A DNA stretch of 8,639 nt from assembly GCA_013203065.1 (NCBI GenBank), contig JABMQV010000002.1, forward strand, positions 1 through 8,639. Reading direction: 5' to 3'. The stretch comes from Desulfobacteraceae bacterium (GTDB lineage: Bacteria > Desulfobacterota > DSM-4660 > Desulfatiglandales > Desulfatiglandaceae). Of this stretch, positions 1 to 6,363 are shown one piece after another (the first letter of the stretch is position 1; every line of letters begins with the position of its first letter). The notes below the pieces were generated by a model. That model had not been told where the DNA came from. It saw nothing but the letters and a program-made list of their open reading frames with translations, and did no database searches. Position numbers and translations under genes: made by a program.

Positions 1-1095
1 GATGCCCTCCGGGAAATGATCCCAGGTTGCTCTTTCTTACTATCAACGACTACGCCCCATGCGCGCCAATCAGCCCAGGAAACCTTTGGCGAAGAGATCC
101 CAGTCGTCTATGCGCCGGTTGACTTTGTGGGGTCTGTGCGCAAGGCCCTTTCAACGGTTCGCCCCGATGCCATGGTTTTCCTGGAGACCGAAATCTGGCC
201 TTCATGGCTTTTTGAGGCCCGCCGCATGGGAATCAGGACCGTCTTGATCAATGGCCGAATATCCCCCAGATCCATTGACGGTTATCTCAAGCTGAGGCCT
301 TTCTTCCGTGAGGTCCTGAAAACCTTTGATGCCTTCAGCATGATCACGGAGGATGACGCCGACCGGATAAAGGCGATGGGGGCGGAGCCTCACAAGATAG
401 AGATAAATGGCAATGCAAAATACGATCTCCTGGCAAGCACAGCAGACCCTGCCATAGAGCCAGAAATCCGTCGAGTATATAACCTTTCCCCCAACCAGAA
501 GGTGTTTGTTGCCGGCAGCACCCGGCAGGGTGAAGAGGAGATGGTACTGGATGCCTATGATAAGATCCTAAGGGAATTCCCGGACACGATCCTGATCATT
601 GCTCCCAGACACGTGGAAAGGAGTCATGAAATAGGCTCTTTGGTCAAGAAACATGGCCATGATTACCAATTCCGAACCCGGCTTGACAATGGAACGGCCA
701 GGCGTACCGCAAGGGTTGTCATAATTGACACCTTTGGAGAGCTTTTCAAGGTGTACAGCGCCGCAACCATTGTATTCTGCGGCGCCAGCCTGGTTCCCCT
801 CGGCGGACAAAACCCCCTCGAACCGGCGGTTTGGGGAAAAGTAGTCTTTTACGGGCCATCAATGGAGGATTTTCTCGATGCCAAGGCCATGTTGGAGGCT
901 GAAAAAGCAGGCGTATTGGTAACTGATGCCAAGGCCATGGCCGAAAAGGCCGTTAGCTTTCTGGCCCATCCTGAGGATTTGAAGACATACGGTCAAAGGG
1001 CCCGGAAAGCAGTCCTCAAAAACCAAGAGGCGGCTCAAAAACACGCCCGGGTGGTCAAGAGAGTTATTGAGTATGGGAAAGGAGTCTTTCTATGA
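1..1095 (+). CDS. waaA: 3-deoxy-D-manno-octulosonic acid (Kdo) transferase, 5'-truncated by the window edge
   Basis: This enzyme transfers Kdo from CMP-Kdo to the lipid A precursor at the cytoplasmic face of the inner membrane, an essential step in making the LPS inner core. The reading frame is open from base 1, so the ATG at 16 is internal. 364 residues are visible, against roughly 420-430 for the family. The missing part is the N-terminal membrane anchor and the acceptor-side motif with the catalytic Glu. Counting from base 1, the visible family motifs are LETEIWPSW (61-69), NGRIS (84-88, the NARLS motif), GNAKYD (137-142), APRHVER (201-207), DTFGELFKVYSAA (243-255) and GGQNPLEPA (268-276). 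The last four build the GT-B CMP-Kdo-binding domain. The stop TGA overlaps the next gene's ATG (ATGA at 1092-1095), so the two are probably translated together. The family call is firm; how many Kdo residues it adds cannot be read from the sequence. Confidence 0.95.
   Translation, partial: DALREMIPGCSFLLSTTTPHARQSAQETFGEEIPVVYAPVDFVGSVRKALSTVRPDAMVFLETEIWPSWLFEARRMGIRTVLINGRISPRSIDGYLKLRPFFREVLKTFDAFSMITEDDADRIKAMGAEPHKIEINGNAKYDLLASTADPAIEPEIRRVYNLSPNQKVFVAGSTRQGEEEMVLDAYDKILREFPDTILIIAPRHVERSHEIGSLVKKHGHDYQFRTRLDNGTARRTARVVIIDTFGELFKVYSAATIVFCGASLVPLGGQNPLEPAVWGKVVFYGPSMEDFLDAKAMLEAEKAGVLVTDAKAMAEKAVSFLAHPEDLKTYGQRARKAVLKNQEAAQKHARVVKRVIEYGKGVFL
1078..1084 (+). promoter_or_regulatory. Ribosome binding site for the DHS-like gene, inside waaA
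   Basis: AAAGGAG sits 7 bases before the ATG at 1092 and within the last codons of waaA. It fixes the downstream start and supports translational coupling through the ATGA overlap. Confidence 0.8.
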
Positions 1096-2306
1096 AAATT
1101 GATCAGGAAACAATCACAAGAATGTACAAGGGCCTTACAGCAAAGACCAGGTCGAAGGTGAACCAGGCCGTGAAAGTGATCGTTGAGGCCAAAAAAAGGG
1201 GTGGTAAGGTGGTTGCCGTGGTGGGGAGCGGCCCCAATATCCATGAGGGCGTTACCACCCTTATTGCAGAACTGATGCATAAAGGGCTTATCGACGGAGT
1301 CTCCACCAGTTCCGCAGTGATCAACCATGAGATGGCAGGCACCCTTGAAAAGGTAAAGCGGTTTGATGGTGAGGCCTTTGGTCTTGAAGCGGAGAAGCTC
1401 CCGTGTGATGGGCAGTTTGAGGTCAGCATGATCTCAAAGGCCCGCTTGGAGGCGTATCAAAAAGAAATCTACATCGATATGGGACTTTATCGCAGGATGA
1501 AACGGGCCAAAGGAAACACAATCAAAAAGGTTGCCGGGAATATGGCTTATCCCACCGGGTTTCGTACGGAAAGACTGGCACTTGATGTCCTTGCTCTGGC
1601 CAAGCGGCATGGCATCCCCTTTGAGCAAGTGGCCGGTTACGGCGCTGACCCCTACACCATGATAGGTGCCGGGGCCCTCAAAAACATTCCCGTATTGGTC
1701 ACGGTGCCACAGATGATAGGAGGCGGAGAGGTGGGTCTGGCCGTCGGTGATTCCATACCCGTATCCGAAAGGTGCCAGCGGATCGCCAGACTCCTTGGCG
1801 GTGCGGATGTCATCATAGAATCCGCCCTTGCCCTTTCCCAGGAAATCCACGACGGGCCCTTTGAACTCTTTACGGGTCACGGCATCTGGGCCGACTGGGA
1901 AGGGGGGTGGACCTATTCCCTCAGAGACAAGAAAATCGTCAGGATAGATCTTGACCCCAACCTCGAAAAGGCGTGGGCCAAAGAGAGGGAGTCCGGCATG
2001 GTGTCAGAAGCGGTTCACAAGGGTCTTCCAAAAACAAAGTCCATGCGCATCCCTTTTCGTATGGAGATGTCGGGGTTTGCCAGGATTCCGGGCAGCGTCC
2101 CCGTTGTCGGGGATATAGGCGAGGTATGGCCAATTATGGCCACAAAGGTTGCAGAGGCCCTGGGTGTCAAATTGGACCTCATGAGTTACAAACAATCCTT
2201 GCCTGCCGGCGAAAAATTTAGGGAATGGATCGTAAGACGGGTAAAGCCTGTGGATAGGGAGCGGATGTTCGCAGCTGTCCGAGAACTCGCATCCGGCTCA
2301 AGATGA
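1092..2306 (+). CDS. Conserved protein of unknown function, deoxyhypusine synthase/LOR-SDH-like
   Basis: I do not recognise a proven function. The 404 residues look like a soluble cytoplasmic enzyme, with no signal peptide or membrane segment. The N-terminal part has a Rossmann-like strand and loop (VVAVVGSGPNIHEG, 40-53) followed by AELMHKGLIDGVSTSSAVINHE (59-80). This pattern of glycine loop, 'L.-.GLI.' and 'N..-.HE' recalls deoxyhypusine synthase and the C-terminal domain of archaeal LOR/SDH-type ornithine cyclodeaminases. Further glycine-rich stretches that look conserved are GNMAYPTGFRTER (149-161), GYGADPYTMIGAGA (182-195), PQMIGGGEVGLAVGDSIPVSER (206-227), EIHDGPFE (251-258) and TGHGIWADW (261-269). 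I cannot find the active-site Lys signature of true deoxyhypusine synthases, so hypusine formation is not claimed. The start is well supported: AAAGGAG at 1078-1084 lies 7 bases upstream and the ATG overlaps the waaA stop. The coupling could mean a role near LPS synthesis, but this is inference. Confidence 0.85.
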   Translation: MKIDQETITRMYKGLTAKTRSKVNQAVKVIVEAKKRGGKVVAVVGSGPNIHEGVTTLIAELMHKGLIDGVSTSSAVINHEMAGTLEKVKRFDGEAFGLEAEKLPCDGQFEVSMISKARLEAYQKEIYIDMGLYRRMKRAKGNTIKKVAGNMAYPTGFRTERLALDVLALAKRHGIPFEQVAGYGADPYTMIGAGALKNIPVLVTVPQMIGGGEVGLAVGDSIPVSERCQRIARLLGGADVIIESALALSQEIHDGPFELFTGHGIWADWEGGWTYSLRDKKIVRIDLDPNLEKAWAKERESGMVSEAVHKGLPKTKSMRIPFRMEMSGFARIPGSVPVVGDIGEVWPIMATKVAEALGVKLDLMSYKQSLPAGEKFREWIVRRVKPVDRERMFAAVRELASGSR

Positions 2307-2585
2307 ATCGCCTTTGAGACCGACCACTGTGGCGCCCCAACCAGAAGAGCCGGGGTCCAGGCCGAAATCTATGACATTGGGGTGTCTCTCGAGCCGGGCG
2401 TGCACCATCCGGCGGATGACACCTTTACCCTTTCCGTGAATAATCCTGACTTCGTATATGCCCTTTTCAAGACATGCCCGGAGGTATTCTTCCACCACGG
2501 AAGAAACATCCTCGGGGGAAAACGTGTGCAGGTCCAGGACCCCGTCAATGGGGATCTCAACCGGTTCGAAATCTATCTTTGTCAT
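2298..2585 (-). CDS. Stand-alone Smr-domain protein
   Basis: This small 95-residue protein is essentially one Smr domain, the fold found at the C-terminus of MutS2 and in free-standing Smr proteins. Some family members bind or nick DNA or RNA. The visible signatures are LDLH (17-20, in place of the frequent DLRG/DLHG), a long helix with EDVSSVVEEYL (25-35), the HGKGKG loop (50-55) followed by an R-rich helix (VIRRMVHARLERHP), and GWGATVV (82-88), which matches the G-x-G-A-T-x-V end of the domain. The ATG overlaps the stop of the 112-residue gene upstream (ATGA at 2582-2585), so the pair is coupled, with GAAAGG a few bases before the start. It is the last gene of the - strand series, and its stop lies 9 bp inside the convergent + strand gene. 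The domain is clear; the substrate (DNA or RNA, nuclease or binder) is unknown. Confidence 0.92.
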   Translation of the reverse strand: MTKIDFEPVEIPIDGVLDLHTFSPEDVSSVVEEYLRACLEKGIYEVRIIHGKGKGVIRRMVHARLERHPNVIDFGLDPGSSGWGATVVGLKGDSS

Positions 2586-2920
2586 ATCCTTTCAAGATCC
2601 AACTGATCGCCAAAGCCCTCTAAGAGTTCTCTGTTCAATGCCTCAAAGTCTTCTTCTGCTTCCATCTCCACCACGAGGTCCCGTTCATCCAAGACCTTGA
2701 GGTAACCCCATCTCGTGACGACTTCGATGGCCTTTTTCACGTCAACGGTCACCCATCCCTTCATCCGCAATACCAGTTCATCACCCTTGAAGGCCCTCTC
2801 GATGGTGAGATCCACTTTCCGTTTTTTGGCTTCCCACCCAATCACCGCAGGTCTTACAACGATGGGAGTAACCGGATCATGCATGGCAGCACACCGAAAC
2901 CAGAGTCTTGCCCGGATCAT
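2582..2920 (-). CDS. Hypothetical protein, 112 residues
   Basis: I do not recognise the family. The protein is soluble-looking, with a basic N-terminal third (MIRARLWFRC, then VVRPAVIGWEAKKRKVDLTIER) and a very acidic end (DERDLVVEMEAEEDFEALNRELLEGFGDQLDLERI, about 78-112). The hydrophobic/charged alternation in residues 19-66 suggests beta strands, then a helix with VDVKKAIEVVTRWGYL (59-74). It has no membrane segment, metal motif or known catalytic signature. The ATG at 2920 is the only start before an in-frame stop upstream; AAAGG lies about 10 bases before it and a better AAGGAGG about 20 bases before it. Met13 is an alternative start without a visible ribosome site. It lies 25 bp after lemA and overlaps the Smr gene by 4 bp. 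That tight packing, rather than homology, is the main reason to believe it is real. Confidence 0.75.
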   Translation of the reverse strand: MIRARLWFRCAAMHDPVTPIVVRPAVIGWEAKKRKVDLTIERAFKGDELVLRMKGWVTVDVKKAIEVVTRWGYLKVLDERDLVVEMEAEEDFEALNRELLEGFGDQLDLERI

Positions 2921-2945
2921 AAATCCATTGCCTTTCTTTCCCTCC

Positions 2946-3521
2946 TTAGAATTTCACCTTTGGAGCCTCCTGGCGTTCCTTGGGAACCTTAAAAAAGTCT
3001 GCCTTCTCAAAACCAAACATCCCTGCAATGATATTGGTGGGAAATGTCCGTATCTTGGTATTGTAAACCCGGACCGTCTCGTTGAATCGGCGCCGCTCAA
3101 CAGCGATGCGATTTTCAGTCCCCGCCAGTTCATCCTGCAAACGGATAAAATTGGTGTTCGCCTTGAGGTCCGGGTATCGTTCAACCACCAAAAGGAGTCG
3201 GGCAAGGGCAGAGGAGAGTTGGTTATTTGCCGTCATCTTGTCCGGTATGCTTGTGGCGCCTGCCACCCGTGAGCGGGCCTCCGTGACTTTTACAAAGACC
3301 TCTTTTTCGTGGGCAGCATATCCCTTGACCGTTTCCACATAGTTGGGGATCAGGTCATAGCGGCGTTGAAGCTGGTTTTCCACCTGTGCCCAGGCCGCCT
3401 TCACGCCTTCATCCATTGTCACAAGGGTGTTGTAGGTCCCCTTGAAATAGGAATAGGCCATGAGGATAAAAAATATGACAATGCCGAGTACAATCAGAAT
3501 AATTTTGACGCCCTTACTCAT
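2946..3521 (-). CDS. lemA: LemA family protein
   Basis: LemA proteins are small membrane-anchored helical-bundle proteins of uncertain biochemical role, often encoded beside TPM-domain (YgcG-like) proteins, as here. The 191 residues begin with a short cytoplasmic MSKGVK, then one transmembrane helix (about 6-24) and a soluble helical domain. Family landmarks are YNTLVTMDEGVKAAWAQVENQLQRRYDLIPNYVETVKGYAAHE (about 30-72, with the typical 'W..V...L.RR.DLIPN.V.TVK'), LVVERYPDLKAN..F..LQ..L..TENRIA (111-140) and RRFNETVRVYNTKIRTFPTNIIAGMFGF (144-171). The length is typical. AGGAGG at 3527-3532 lies 5 bases before the ATG. The start overlaps the end of the nucleotidyltransferase gene by 8 bp, so the two are likely translated together. 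Confidence 0.97.
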   Translation of the reverse strand: MSKGVKIILIVLGIVIFFILMAYSYFKGTYNTLVTMDEGVKAAWAQVENQLQRRYDLIPNYVETVKGYAAHEKEVFVKVTEARSRVAGATSIPDKMTANNQLSSALARLLLVVERYPDLKANTNFIRLQDELAGTENRIAVERRRFNETVRVYNTKIRTFPTNIIAGMFGFEKADFFKVPKERQEAPKVKF

Positions 3522-4254
3522 CTTGTCCTCCTATGGTGTTTACCAGACCGGAAAGTTTTCTCATTTCCCTCAGATAGTCTTTAAAAAGAGCGAGGGTCTC
3601 TTTATCGCCCAGTTTGACCGCTTTCCCCCTTATCTCAAGCAGCTTTTCAAACACCTCTGTGTCAAGACCAAATGTCTCGGCTGTCGCCTTAACAATCTCT
3701 ATGGTTTCACCGGGTATCTCTTTCCCCTTGATGTACAGGAGGGCTTCAAAGATGGCCATCAGGGCGGGAATTGAATTTGCGACCAATTCCTTGAGTGCTG
3801 TCCCCTTACCCGCGGTCTCAAGATACGCTTCCCGGAGCAGGAGCAATTTGCCTTTGATCTCCCGCTCACACTGAAGTCGCACCAGCTCGAGATCAAAGGC
3901 TAGATCCTTTAAGACGTCCCGTCCGTGGGCCAGCACATAGCTCTTTTGAAAGGTAAGGTATTCTATGGGGAAGACGTCAAGAGAGGTCTCAATGTAACTC
4001 TCCGTCAAAAAAAGAGGGATCGCAACCTTCTTTTTCGCCCATTTCTTTACCATCTCAAAGGCTAGATCAAGCCGTTCGATCCCGCCCTCCGTAAGTACAA
4101 TCATAAAATTGATGTCTGATTTTCCCGGCCGGTACCGTGGACCTGCTCCGCTTCCATAAAGGATTATGCTTATAAGATCATCACCAAAGATGCCCTTATA
4201 GTCTGCAATAATCTCCGGGAATATCTCTCTTGGATCTCTTGGAATCTTACCCAT
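3514..4254 (-). CDS. Nucleotidyltransferase-fold (pol-beta type) protein with a degenerate active site
   Basis: The N-terminal third matches the minimal nucleotidyltransferase fold: strand ISIILYGSGAG (29-38) and, eight residues on, SDINFMIVL (46-54). The classical active site is GS...SD-x-D, where two Asp bind metal. Here Asp47 is present but the second Asp is Asn49. D93 or E98 in SLDVFPIEYL could supply the third carboxylate. After about residue 120 the protein is a helical domain (LELVRLQCEREIKGKLLLLREAYL, and three more helices to residue 235), a layout shared with sensor or HEPN-like helical partners of such folds. I start the gene at ATG 4254, giving 246 residues, because AGGAGG at 4261-4266 is 6 bases upstream; a GTG at 4260 directly abuts that site. 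It lies 13 bp after the TPM gene and overlaps lemA by 8 bp. A role linked to the LemA/TPM membrane proteins is inferred from position; enzymatic activity is doubtful. Confidence 0.85.
   Translation of the reverse strand: MGKIPRDPREIFPEIIADYKGIFGDDLISIILYGSGAGPRYRPGKSDINFMIVLTEGGIERLDLAFEMVKKWAKKKVAIPLFLTESYIETSLDVFPIEYLTFQKSYVLAHGRDVLKDLAFDLELVRLQCEREIKGKLLLLREAYLETAGKGTALKELVANSIPALMAIFEALLYIKGKEIPGETIEIVKATAETFGLDTEVFEKLLEIRGKAVKLGDKETLALFKDYLREMRKLSGLVNTIGGQDE
3527..3532 (-). promoter_or_regulatory. Ribosome binding site of lemA, inside the upstream nucleotidyltransferase gene
   Basis: AGGAGG on the - strand is 5 bases before the lemA ATG and lies within the last codons of the upstream gene. 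It confirms the overlapping gene arrangement. Confidence 0.8.
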
Positions 4255-4260
4255 AACCAC

Positions 4261-4266
4261 CCTCCT
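4261..4266 (-). promoter_or_regulatory. Ribosome binding site that selects the nucleotidyltransferase start at 4254
   Basis: AGGAGG on the - strand is followed by GTGGTT and then ATG. The spacing of 6 bases favours the ATG at 4254 over the GTG at 4260, which would have no spacing at all. Confidence 0.8.
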
Positions 4267-4267
4267 G

Positions 4268-5059
4268 TTAGAAGCCTCCTCCGGCGCCCCCGCCCCCGCT
4301 CATGCCCCCGCCAAATCCCCCAAACCCCCCGCCGAATCCACCAAAACTTCCACCGAACCCGCTGCTGCTGGATCTTTGTCCATGACCCCCTCCAAGCCCA
4401 AAGAGTAGCGGCAGGAAGAACAAGAAGGACCCCCCACGCCTCCTTGAGATCAGCATAAATATGATAACTATAAATATGATGGGCAAAAAGGATAGGCCGG
4501 AGCCCCCTTTTTTTTCCTTCTTGGTCTGCACTTTCCCTGTCAATTTCATACCTTCACTCTTGGCGATGACCTGGGCCACGGCAAGGGTCCCGTTCAGCAA
4601 CCCTTCCCCAAATTTGTTCTCTTTGAGAAAAGGCGTCATATAGCGGTCGCGAATCTCCCCCACCAGACCGTCAGGAAGGATCCCCTCCACCCCGTATCCG
4701 GTCTCGATCCTCATCTTTCTCTCTTTGATGGTGACAAAGATCAGGACCCCTTTGTCTTGCCCTTTCTTGCCGATTCCCCAAGCTCTGTAAAGGCGATTGG
4801 CATAATCGTTGTACTCTGCACCACCGATATCCGGCATGGTAACCACTACGACAGGGACGCCTGTTTTCTGTAACAATTCCGCCGTTACCCTTGCGATCTT
4901 CTGTTTATAGGATGGGGGAATCACATTGGCAAAATCATTGACAAGGCCCTTTGGCTTTGGAATAGGGCGTTCTGCGTTCGCCAGAGATCCTCCCCACCAC
5001 AGAAGAAAAAAGAGTCCCAAAATGAGGATCAGATGTCTATGGATGGAGAATTTGTACAT
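4268..5059 (-). CDS. TPM-domain (YgcG-like) secreted, membrane-anchored protein with Gly-rich tail
   Basis: TPM domains (TLP18.3/Psb32/MOLO-1) occur in extracytoplasmic proteins. Some have phosphatase activity in plants, and bacterial examples commonly accompany lemA. The order in the 263 residues is: signal peptide 1-29 (hydrophobic LILILGLFFLLWWGG, likely cleavage after ANA); linker; TPM domain about 38-165, with GLVNDFANVIPP (38-49), TGVPVVVVTMPD (66-77), WGIGKKGQDKGVLIFV (94-109), the family hallmark RKMRIETGYGVEG (114-126) and LVGEIRDRYMTPFLKENKFGEGLLNG (132-157); a transmembrane segment 189-205 followed by RRR; a second short hydrophobic stretch 211-223; and a Gly/Ser/Phe-rich tail to the end. 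The domain should therefore sit outside the cytoplasmic membrane. GGGAGG lies only 2 bases before the ATG, which is close, but no better start is visible. The gene follows the cyclase by 38 bp and precedes the nucleotidyltransferase by 13 bp. Confidence 0.95.
   Translation of the reverse strand: MYKFSIHRHLILILGLFFLLWWGGSLANAERPIPKPKGLVNDFANVIPPSYKQKIARVTAELLQKTGVPVVVVTMPDIGGAEYNDYANRLYRAWGIGKKGQDKGVLIFVTIKERKMRIETGYGVEGILPDGLVGEIRDRYMTPFLKENKFGEGLLNGTLAVAQVIAKSEGMKLTGKVQTKKEKKGGSGLSFLPIIFIVIIFMLISRRRGGSFLFFLPLLFGLGGGHGQRSSSSGFGGSFGGFGGGFGGFGGGMSGGGGAGGGF
4271..4360 (-). repeat. Low-complexity Gly-rich coding repeat (3' end of the TPM gene)
   Basis: The last 30 or so codons are mostly GGN, with recurring GGFGG and GGFGGG units (residues about 234-263). 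On the + strand this appears as C-rich tracts. Such tails are usual in TPM/YgcG proteins and are prone to length change by slippage. Confidence 0.8.
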
Positions 5060-5097
5060 AACCTCCCGCTTTCATTCACAAATAACAGAATAACCGT

Positions 5098-6276
5098 TCA
5101 CTTGTCCTTGAGGAGTGAAAACGCCCTGGGGGCTTCGTCTATTCCCTTCAAATTGGCCTTCCCTTTGTCATATATGGGCCACAACCCCTTGATCAGGTTT
5201 TTTGTCCCCTCACCGATCAGTATGTCGCCGCCAGTGGCGTATGAGGCCAGACGTGCGGCAATGTTGGTTACGGGGCCGGTGGCCGTATAGGTCATCCTCG
5301 TCTCCAGCGACCCCCGAAACCGGGTCATACCAACCAGGGCCGTGCCGGAGTTGATTCCCATATTCACATTAATCGGTTCAAAACGGTCACCAAGCTCCTT
5401 GTTAATATCAAGGTTTCGGTCATAAATGTCAAAAGCCGCCTTTACAGAATTGACGGCGTTTGTTTTGGCATCACCATCCTTGAATATGATCATCAACCCA
5501 TCACCTGCCGTCTCGTTTATGTCCCCGTGGGATCGATGGATGGGATCGACAAAACTTGAGAACATCTTTTCCACGATCTCGTTGATCTCGTTCTCGGAAC
5601 GACTGGCGCTGAGCCGGGTGTACCCCTCAAGATCAAGAAAGAGGACACTCACGTCCTTTCTCTCCTTCTCCTGGGTCAACAGCTCGGGGTTTTTCTCCAC
5701 GATACTGCGAACCGATTGGGGAACAAATCGCGAAAGGTTGGCAAGCATCTGACTGATTTTAATCTTGTCCTGGGTCATTTCCCAGTGTCTCCGGGCGTTT
5801 AGAAGTACATTGTTGAGTGTTTCGGAAATATCTCTTATCAGGTAGAAATCCTTCCGTGTAAAACGCGTGCCGGGTCTTGCCACAACACTGACAACCGCCA
5901 AAATCTCATGGTCCACAAAGACAGGGATGGCAGCCTCCGGACCAATCTCTATCTTTGATCCGTCTCTCCTGACAATGGGGTCGCTATTGGAAACGACCAC
6001 TCCTTTTCTCCGTTTGATGGCCTTTTGAATGGCGCTACGGCTCCTCTTGCAGGCAAGACAATTGACTGGCCTATCATAAAGGGCGCACTGGAGGGGACGG
6101 GTGTATTTTTTTGCCTCCGGGTCCAGGAGAAGGATACAGGCCTCGATGGATGACGGGACCACAACCCTTATCTCCGCCCTCACGATCTCAAGGATGTCAT
6201 TGACCTCCATGAACTGAGCGATCTTTTTTGCCAGCCGCTTCTGGACCTCAAATCTTTCCCTGAAGTATTTTTCCAT
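5098..6276 (-). CDS. GAF-domain class III adenylate/guanylate cyclase
   Basis: A soluble signalling enzyme of 392 residues that should make cAMP or cGMP from the triphosphate. The order is: N-terminal coil (1-24); GAF-like sensor domain (about 25-160, with a cluster of Cys64, Cys73 and Cys76); linker helix ending in LSRFVPQSVRSIVEKNPELL (181-200); catalytic domain (about 207-390). The metal-binding Asp residues are D215 (VLFLDLEGYT) and D259 (ETAGDG). The transition-state residues N338 and R342 are present (TNIAAR), so the catalytic set is complete. The purine-selecting positions hold E255, as in guanylate cyclases where adenylate cyclases have Lys, and T331, the usual class IIIb residue. No start codon lies in frame between the ATG at 6276 and the upstream stop; a short AGGA is very near the ATG. 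It follows the oxidoreductase by 87 bp and precedes the TPM gene by 38 bp. Cyclase class is certain; nucleotide and GAF ligand are unknown. Confidence 0.95.
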   Translation of the reverse strand: MEKYFRERFEVQKRLAKKIAQFMEVNDILEIVRAEIRVVVPSSIEACILLLDPEAKKYTRPLQCALYDRPVNCLACKRSRSAIQKAIKRRKGVVVSNSDPIVRRDGSKIEIGPEAAIPVFVDHEILAVVSVVARPGTRFTRKDFYLIRDISETLNNVLLNARRHWEMTQDKIKISQMLANLSRFVPQSVRSIVEKNPELLTQEKERKDVSVLFLDLEGYTRLSASRSENEINEIVEKMFSSFVDPIHRSHGDINETAGDGLMIIFKDGDAKTNAVNSVKAAFDIYDRNLDINKELGDRFEPINVNMGINSGTALVGMTRFRGSLETRMTYTATGPVTNIAARLASYATGGDILIGEGTKNLIKGLWPIYDKGKANLKGIDEAPRAFSLLKDK

Positions 6277-6363
6277 CTTCCTGCACTCGTTGTCGATATA
6301 GGCCGAGATCTTGAGATTTGAGTTCGGCCGGCCCTGGGCCGGAAATGGGGGTTTTGGTAGCGA
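6277..6363 (-). other. Intergenic gap with a GC-rich perfect palindrome
   Basis: The 87 bp between oxidoreductase and cyclase hold CCGGCCC-T-GGGCCGG at 6328-6342. It can form a short stable hairpin in the transcript, but no T-run follows on the - strand, so it is not a typical rho-independent terminator. It might stabilise an mRNA end or lower read-through. No convincing promoter is seen. Confidence 0.4.

Noticed and set aside
1434..1880. 148-codon open frame on the - strand
   Set aside because: It is antisense to the well-supported DHS-like gene and its translation has no recognisable motif.
1092..2306. Calling this gene a true deoxyhypusine synthase
   Set aside because: The similarity I can see is limited to the fold-type glycine motifs; the active-site Lys signature is not evident.
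2715..3272. 185-codon open frame on the + strand
   Set aside because: It lies opposite the 112-residue gene and lemA, has no family features and no gene-like neighbours on that strand. lemA is unambiguous on the other strand.
4271..4360. C-rich tandem tracts considered as a non-coding repeat or CRISPR-like element
   Set aside because: They are the Gly codons of the TPM protein tail, in frame, without spacer structure.
6328..6342. GC-rich palindrome considered as a terminator between oxidoreductase and cyclase
   Set aside because: No T-run follows on the - strand and the + strand has no gene here, so only a hairpin of unclear role is reported.
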